This document shows positions 14,957-18,766 of a stretch of 18,766 bases of DNA, one piece after another. The stretch is from Chthonomonas sp035294165 (GTDB lineage: Bacteria; Armatimonadota; Chthonomonadetes; Chthonomonadales; Chthonomonadaceae), in NCBI RefSeq assembly GCF_035294165.1, contig NZ_DATGLN010000014.1, forward strand, positions 1-18,766, written 5' to 3'. Position 1 is the stretch's first letter. Every line of letters starts with the position of its first letter. Both the position numbers and the translations under genes were made by a program. The notes under the pieces were generated by a model. It saw nothing but the letters and a program-made list of their open reading frames with translations. It was not told the origin of the DNA and ran no database searches.

Positions 14957-14984
14957 TGTCATCTCGAACGCAGTGAGAGACCTT
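14957..14984 (+). repeat. TGTCATCTCGAACG-type short dispersed repeat
   Basis: TGTCATCTCGAACGCAGTGA followed by GAGACCTT, next to a small hairpin CGCC-TTTA-GGCG (14985-14996). It is the same degenerate family as 17627-17656 (TGTCATTTCGAGC ... GAGAAATCTT) and the 6664-6717 pair. It sits in the leader of the glycosyltransferase gene. Confidence 0.55.
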
Positions 14985-15127
14985 CGCCTTTAGGCGTGCG
15001 GACGTTTATTTGATAAAACCCATGCTTAACCTTGGAAGGCAAACGCGACACGGCCAATTTTGGTTTGTTGCAGAAGGCCGGCTCCTCGTTATTTGACGTT
15101 TTCTGTCGCTCTTTTGTGTCCGAGCTT

Positions 15128-16027
15128 TTATGCGTTTTTATTATCCACAATACGGTCGGCGGCGATCTGTTCTGCGTAGGTTTCGATAAAGGCAAGGAGG
15201 GCAGAAAGCCGGAAGCGGCGTTGGCGGGTCTCCTTCTTTTGCGAGGCCTGCGAGTGCTCCGGCTCTTTACGGTGACATACGAGCCAACCGAGGTTGGTAT
15301 AGCGTCTCACGGTGGTGGGGCAAACGTTCAGGAGGCGTGCCACATCTTCCAGAGAAAGTTCCGGGTCGAAAAGCCGCTCAATAAGCTCCGCGCGGGTCTC
15401 TTGGAAGGGGCGTTTGTAGTAGCCCTGTACGGCTTCCTCGTGCTCGTGGGCTTGGAGGGCAAACATCTGCTGGGCACGTTCAAAGAGACGCCGATGGAGC
15501 GCGATGGCCGACAGAGGCTCCGCTGGTGGGGTGGAGGCTGCAGGTTTTTTTGGCTCCGTTTTGCGGAGATGCCTTTTATGCGGGGTCGCGGCAGGGTGGT
15601 TGGGCGGTAGAAACTGGGCGAAGTCGGGGATGTCTACTTCCAGCACATCCGACCCGTCAGGGGAGGGAGGCTTTGGGGTGCGCCTGGCAATGGGACTGGT
15701 GGAGGCTTGGCAGGTGGGGCGCTCTCTGTTGACAACAGGAAAGAGGGAGAGCGAGCGATGCCGATTGGCTTGAGCTACGGTCTCATCTTGGGGCGATTCG
15801 GAGGGTGTGGTTGGAGTGGGAGCGGTTACCGTGACGGGCACGGTCTCCACCATGGTGAGGGCGGTGTGGTTGGAGGTGACGGCTTCAGGGAGCGGGTCTG
15901 CCTGAGCGGCTTTTGGCTCGGATGAGGTTTGTGTTTGTTCCGGGGCAGGGTTTTTGATGGGCGGCTCTACCTCCTCTTCGTCTACGAAGCGGGCTTCCAG
16001 ATATTTTTGCCATTCCTCAAGTCGCAC
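15128..16027 (-). CDS. Long disordered protein with C-terminal MerR/excisionase-like HTH
   Basis: Start chosen at GTG 16027 (299 residues), because AGGAG (16035-16039) lies seven bases upstream; a longer frame from GTG 16111 has a weaker site. After a short RLEEWQKYLEARF helix (2-14), residues ~20-170 are Pro/Thr/Ser/Glu-rich and probably disordered, with an isolated VLEVDIPDFAQFLPP segment (~128-142). Residues ~172-220 are helical (ALHRRLFERAQQMFALQ and AELIERLF). The C-terminus holds a helix-turn-helix: LSLEDVARLLNVCPTTVRRY (224-243), then TNLGW, then a basic stretch and RRFRLSALLAFIE (270-282), the layout of MerR/excisionase-type DNA-binding domains. It is likely a DNA-binding regulator; the target is unknown. 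It follows queA by 145 bases on the same strand. Confidence 0.75.
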   Translation of the reverse strand: MRLEEWQKYLEARFVDEEEVEPPIKNPAPEQTQTSSEPKAAQADPLPEAVTSNHTALTMVETVPVTVTAPTPTTPSESPQDETVAQANRHRSLSLFPVVNRERPTCQASTSPIARRTPKPPSPDGSDVLEVDIPDFAQFLPPNHPAATPHKRHLRKTEPKKPAASTPPAEPLSAIALHRRLFERAQQMFALQAHEHEEAVQGYYKRPFQETRAELIERLFDPELSLEDVARLLNVCPTTVRRYTNLGWLVCHRKEPEHSQASQKKETRQRRFRLSALLAFIETYAEQIAADRIVDNKNA

Positions 16028-16172
16028 GGTCTCTCTCCTAAAAACTGGGTTATAGATGCTTGCCTTTAGGTGCGGAAACCCATCCGCTTCAAGGCCGACG
16101 GTGCTGCACACTGCGTCCTTCCCCTCACCTGTAGCGCCAGAGTAAAGCCCATCAGCTTGAGCAATGGGTAGC

Positions 16173-17222
16173 TTACAAGATCAGCATGGCATCGCCAAAG
16201 CTGTAGAAGCGGTACTCTTTTTCCACGGCCTCTCGGTAGGCACGCAGCACCAACTCGCGGCCGGCGAAGGCGCTTACGAGCATAAGCAGGGTAGATTTAG
16301 GAAGGTGGAAGTTGGTGATGAGGGCGTCTACCGCACGGAATGTATGGCCAGGTGTAATGAACAGGCGGGTTTCTCCTTGAAACGGGGCGACACGCTCATG
16401 GCCGACGCCCTCCCCCTGGCCGGGACGTGCCAGTTGCGCCGCCGTTTCGAGGGCACGAACGCATGTGGTTCCCACCGCCACGATGCGCCCGGTAGCCTGA
16501 TTGATGGTTTGTGCGGCCGCCTCGGAAAGCATCACCTGCTCGCCGTGCATCTTGTGCTCTTCCACATTCTCTTCTCGGACGGGCCGAAAGGTATCCACGC
16601 TGATGTGCAGGGTCAGCGCCACCTGTTTAACCCCCTTGTGTGTGAGGGTTTCGAGGAGGGCTTCGGTAAAGTGCAGCCCCGCCGTGGGCGCGGCTGCAGA
16701 GCCGGGGCGATAACCGTAGACGGTTTGATATCGCTCTTCGTCCTCAACACTCTGGTGAATGTAGGGAGGCAGCGGAATCTCGCCCCATGAGGCGATGCGG
16801 TCGCGCCATTCTCTGTTGGGCAGTGCGATTCGGCGACCTCCTTCCGGCGTTATGTCAACTACCATCGCTTCGACTTGGGCGTTCTGAGGGCCGATGAGGG
16901 TTAGCTTTCTGCCGGGCTTAAGACCGGGGTGTACGAGTGCCTCCCACTCCGTCTCTGCCAAGGGGCGTAGCAACAGAATCTCGGCGGGTTTGCCGTTCTC
17001 GCGTTGCGCCTGAATACGCCGGGCAGAGACGCGCGTGTCGTTAATGACAAGCACATCTCCTTGCGCAAGGTAGTCGGGCAGATCGGTAAATTTGCGGTGT
17101 TCGATCCGCTCTTCACGCCGATGAAGCACCAGCAGACGCGATTCCCCGCGTGGCACGGGAGTTTGTGCAATGAGATGCGGTGGAAGTTCGTAGTCAAAAA
17201 GTTCGGTGCGCATGGCGTTCAT
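16173..17222 (-). CDS. queA: tRNA preQ1(34) S-adenosylmethionine ribosyltransferase-isomerase
   Basis: Moves the ribosyl part of S-adenosylmethionine onto preQ1 in tRNA, giving epoxyqueuosine. The 349 residues include LFDYELPPHLIAQTPVP, VINDTRVSARR, GSAAAPTAGLHF (174-185), HISVDTFRPV (206-215), GTTCVRALE (251-259), TNFHLPKSTLLMLVSAF (303-319) and the ending FYSFGDAMLIL, all family signatures. Start options are TTG 17228, ATG 17222 and ATG 17213. ATG 17222 is chosen since AAGG lies nine bases upstream, though 17213 gives the commonest N-terminus (MRTELFDY). Confidence 0.95.
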   Translation of the reverse strand: MNAMRTELFDYELPPHLIAQTPVPRGESRLLVLHRREERIEHRKFTDLPDYLAQGDVLVINDTRVSARRIQAQRENGKPAEILLLRPLAETEWEALVHPGLKPGRKLTLIGPQNAQVEAMVVDITPEGGRRIALPNREWRDRIASWGEIPLPPYIHQSVEDEERYQTVYGYRPGSAAAPTAGLHFTEALLETLTHKGVKQVALTLHISVDTFRPVREENVEEHKMHGEQVMLSEAAAQTINQATGRIVAVGTTCVRALETAAQLARPGQGEGVGHERVAPFQGETRLFITPGHTFRAVDALITNFHLPKSTLLMLVSAFAGRELVLRAYREAVEKEYRFYSFGDAMLIL

Positions 17223-17331
17223 GTACAAAAACCTTCGTAGGCTCCCCTTTCCTTATCAAAGGGCTTGAGGCCACTCGCCCGCCCAAGAAAGGAGGTTGTG
17301 TTTCAATGCACGGCCTTCTTTTGCATATAAA

Positions 17332-17337
17332 AGTATA
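17332..17337 (-). promoter_or_regulatory. Candidate -10 element for queA
   Basis: TATACT (5 of 6 to TATAAT) reading leftwards, about 110 bases upstream of the queA start, in an A/T-rich pocket. No good -35 is visible 17 bases upstream, so this is weak. Confidence 0.3.
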
Positions 17338-17479
17338 CCGCAAACTGTTGTGCGATTTCGACTTTTGCCGACTTTAACGGATCGTTTTTAAAGATAATGA
17401 GGTTATTTTCCACAGGGCAGGTTATCCCCTGTATGGGTAAACCCTTGAAGTTACCCCATTGTGATTGCCATGTTTTATT

Positions 17480-17500
17480 GGGCAGGCACAAGGCCTGCCC
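17480..17500. repeat. GGGCAGGC/GCCTGCCC palindromic element
   Basis: GGGCAGGC (17480-17487) and GCCTGCCC (17493-17500) form an eight-base-pair stem with loop ACAAG, followed by CTAC. This resembles REP-like palindromes scattered between genes in many bacteria. No T-run follows on either strand, so it is not a standard terminator. Confidence 0.6.
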
Positions 17501-17626
17501 CTACAGATCATGGGCTGGTTCATGGCGATGGTTGTAGGGGGTACCCTTGAGGGAAAGGTGCTGAGGGGGAGGGCGTCGGCCTTGAGAGCAGCACCGTCGG
17601 CTTTGAAGAGCCGGTGAGATGGACGC

Positions 17627-17702
17627 CTGTCATTTCGAGCCGAAGGCGAGAAATCTTAAGTTTCCATTCCCACCAGTTCTGAGGGGGTAGGGGGTGGGGC
17701 TG
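17627..17702 (-). repeat. Mosaic repeat, CAGAACTGGTGGGAA module, copy 2
   Basis: Inverted counterpart of 6613-6688, with the same 76-base length. Its outer end is TGTCATTTCGAGC ... GAGAAATCTT, a member of the short dispersed family. Confidence 0.82.
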
Positions 17703-17744
17703 CAGAATGCCGACACCCAAGCCCCCCTCCCATCCCCCCACACG

Positions 17745-17838
17745 CGGGAGGTGCTAGCGCACGGCGATGCAGCGGTCTTGCAGACGGCGATGCAGCGGCC
17801 AGAGAAAGAGGCGATTAAGGGAATAAAACTGGCCGCTG
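17745..17838 (-). repeat. Mosaic repeat, hairpin module, copy 2
   Basis: Inverted counterpart of 6424-6517. The stem halves CAGCGGCCAG (17793-17802) and CTGGCCGCTG (17829-17838) are unchanged and the loop is again 26 bases, but the loop sequence differs at about 11 of 26 positions by eye. Confidence 0.85.
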
Positions 17839-17865
17839 AGGGGGTAGACGTCGGAGCTTCAGAGA

Positions 17866-17950
17866 CTGCCAATCTCATGGTTCTAGAGCTATTTAGCAGA
17901 ATGAGCTTGTCTTGCTCGCCCCCTATCCCGTCCTTTCCCCCGATTCGGGA
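17866..17950 (-). repeat. Mosaic repeat, central module, copy 2
   Basis: Inverted counterpart of 6514-6615 but without the 18-base tandem duplication. Here it lies on the other side of the hairpin module, so module order is changed between the two gaps. Confidence 0.8.
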
Positions 17951-18287
17951 GAAAGGGGGCTATCTTGCCGGTTTTTCAAGGGAAAAGGTTATCATAGAAA
18001 ACCGCCGATAAACTTGTTGGTCTCCCCTTTCCCTGCAGGGTAAGGGGTAGAGCTTGTAAGGGTAGGCCTTGTGTCTACCCTTCTGTTTGTTGCGCGGCTC
18101 GGAAGTGAAGTGGTTTCGAGAGAAGGCTCCGCGCCATTGCATGAGAGAATGTGTTATTATAGATGCTGACTTCCTTGGAACCGGGTTATTCGTAACCCTT
18201 GTTTTGAGAGTAAGTTGATGTGGTACCGGCGTTTTGACGTCGGTGACGATTGAAACAAACAGGCTAGAAAAAAGCGAGAGGGAGCTA

Positions 18288-18766
18288 ATGACGAAAAAGG
18301 CGCTTTTGGTGGGTGCAGGCGGCATGGGCCGCGCCTGGGCGCGCAATCTGAAAGAGTGCGATCAGACGACCTTGGTGGGTTGGGTGGACATCCGGCCAGA
18401 AGTGGCCGAACAGGGTGCCCACGAGCTAGGGCTTTCCGGCATCTACATTGGAGACGACCTTAAAAAGGCCATTGAGGCCACAAAGCCCGACTTCGTGGTG
18501 GATGTAACCATCCCCGAAGCGCATCATGATGTGACCATTACGGCGCTTGAGGCCGGCCTGCCGGTGTTGGGCGAAAAGCCCATGGCCCACTCCATGGAGG
18601 CCGCCCGCGAGATGGTAGCTGTGGCAGAGCGCACAGGCAAGCTCTACATGGTAAGCCAAAGTCGGCGCTACGACGCTCGCATTACCGCCTATCGCAGGCT
18701 TATTCAGGAGAACCTCGGTCCCATCGAGATTCTCAATTCGGATTTCTACTTAGGGCCGCACTTCGG
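18288..18766 (+). CDS. Gfo/Idh/MocA-family oxidoreductase, 5' part
   Basis: The first 159 residues of an NAD(P)-dependent oxidoreductase, cut by the window end. The Rossmann motif VGAGGMGRAWARNL (8-21) is followed by VVDVTIPEAHHDVTITALEAG (70-90; VDVTIPEAHH and DVTITALEAG), the EKP motif (96-98) with its catalytic lysine, and SQSRRYDARI, where the C-terminal substrate domain begins. Family members act on sugars, inositols or related polyols; the substrate cannot be told. GAGGGAG just upstream of the ATG serves as ribosome site, slightly close. Confidence 0.9.
   Translation, partial: MTKKALLVGAGGMGRAWARNLKECDQTTLVGWVDIRPEVAEQGAHELGLSGIYIGDDLKKAIEATKPDFVVDVTIPEAHHDVTITALEAGLPVLGEKPMAHSMEAAREMVAVAERTGKLYMVSQSRRYDARITAYRRLIQENLGPIEILNSDFYLGPHF

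Larger units (their letters stand above)
17229..18287. other. Gene-free, repeat-rich gap
   Basis: About 1.06 kb without a convincing gene. Near queA is a leader region with a promoter candidate. The middle (17480-17960) is packed with repeat modules in inverted orientation to those at 6424-6946. A shared G-rich piece, GGGGGAGGGCGTCGGCCTTG (from about 17566), recurs reversed at about 6759-6780. The right part (18000-18287) is unique and should hold the promoter of the oxidoreductase gene; it contains GGGTTA/TAACCC (18183-18198), but no clear -35/-10 pair was found. Confidence 0.7.

Noticed and set aside
15022..15030. CTTAACCT near 15025 as a second Pho box.
   Set aside because: A single unit only, with no neighbours at 11-base steps and no matching -10.
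18137..18163. TTGCAT ... TATAGA as a promoter for the oxidoreductase gene.
   Set aside because: Only 3 of 6 in the -35 and a 15-base spacer; not better than chance in A/T-rich sequence.
17630..18346. Frames in the second repeat gap and opposite the oxidoreductase start.
   Set aside because: Repeat-derived or antisense shadows without start signals.

Overview
The window looks like a chromosomal piece of a moderately G+C-rich, probably thermophilic Armatimonadota bacterium, Chthonomonas-like. This is inferred from the type-IV-prepilin-like protein at 5358-6179 (RAFTLIELL start, then LFPVFAQARE, then a C-terminal FADGHVKWF), a protein type expanded in that phylum, and from the overall protein style. 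No database comparison was possible.

Layout. At the left, truB (partial) and ribF run rightwards with a 4-base ATGA overlap. They are followed by an A/T-rich gene for a HEPN/AbiU2-like protein (1641-2306), which has its own promoter and looks horizontally acquired. A leftward unit at 6308-2321 then carries a prepilin-like protein, a mini-lipoprotein and a large secreted YncE-type beta-propeller/phosphoesterase. Its promoter region holds four 8-base repeats at an exact 11-base period (CTTAACNN type), ten bases ahead of a -10 hexamer. This has the architecture of a PhoB/SphR phosphate-starvation box, so I read the unit as a candidate Pho-regulated surface operon. It is the main discovery of the window.

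A repeat-filled gap (6309-7045) precedes a second leftward group: ferredoxin (with its own terminator), PduO-type cobalamin adenosyltransferase, a LolA-like exported protein and NAD kinase. A rightward membrane/HEAT-like gene (10272-11465) meets a leftward histidinol-phosphatase gene with interlocked stop codons. That gene is translationally coupled to a DedA-family membrane protein. A 520-base gap rich in inverted repeats (candidate structured RNA) separates DedA from a GT4 glycosyltransferase. Further right are a long, mostly disordered helix-turn-helix protein and queA. A second repeat-filled gap (17229-18287) contains the same modules as the first gap in inverted orientation and shuffled order. 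The window ends inside a rightward Gfo/Idh/MocA-type oxidoreductase gene.

No tRNA, rRNA, CRISPR array, transposase or recombinase gene was seen. Several starts were moved from the longest possible frame to codons with a good Shine-Dalgarno sequence: 1641, 12376, 16027 and 17222.
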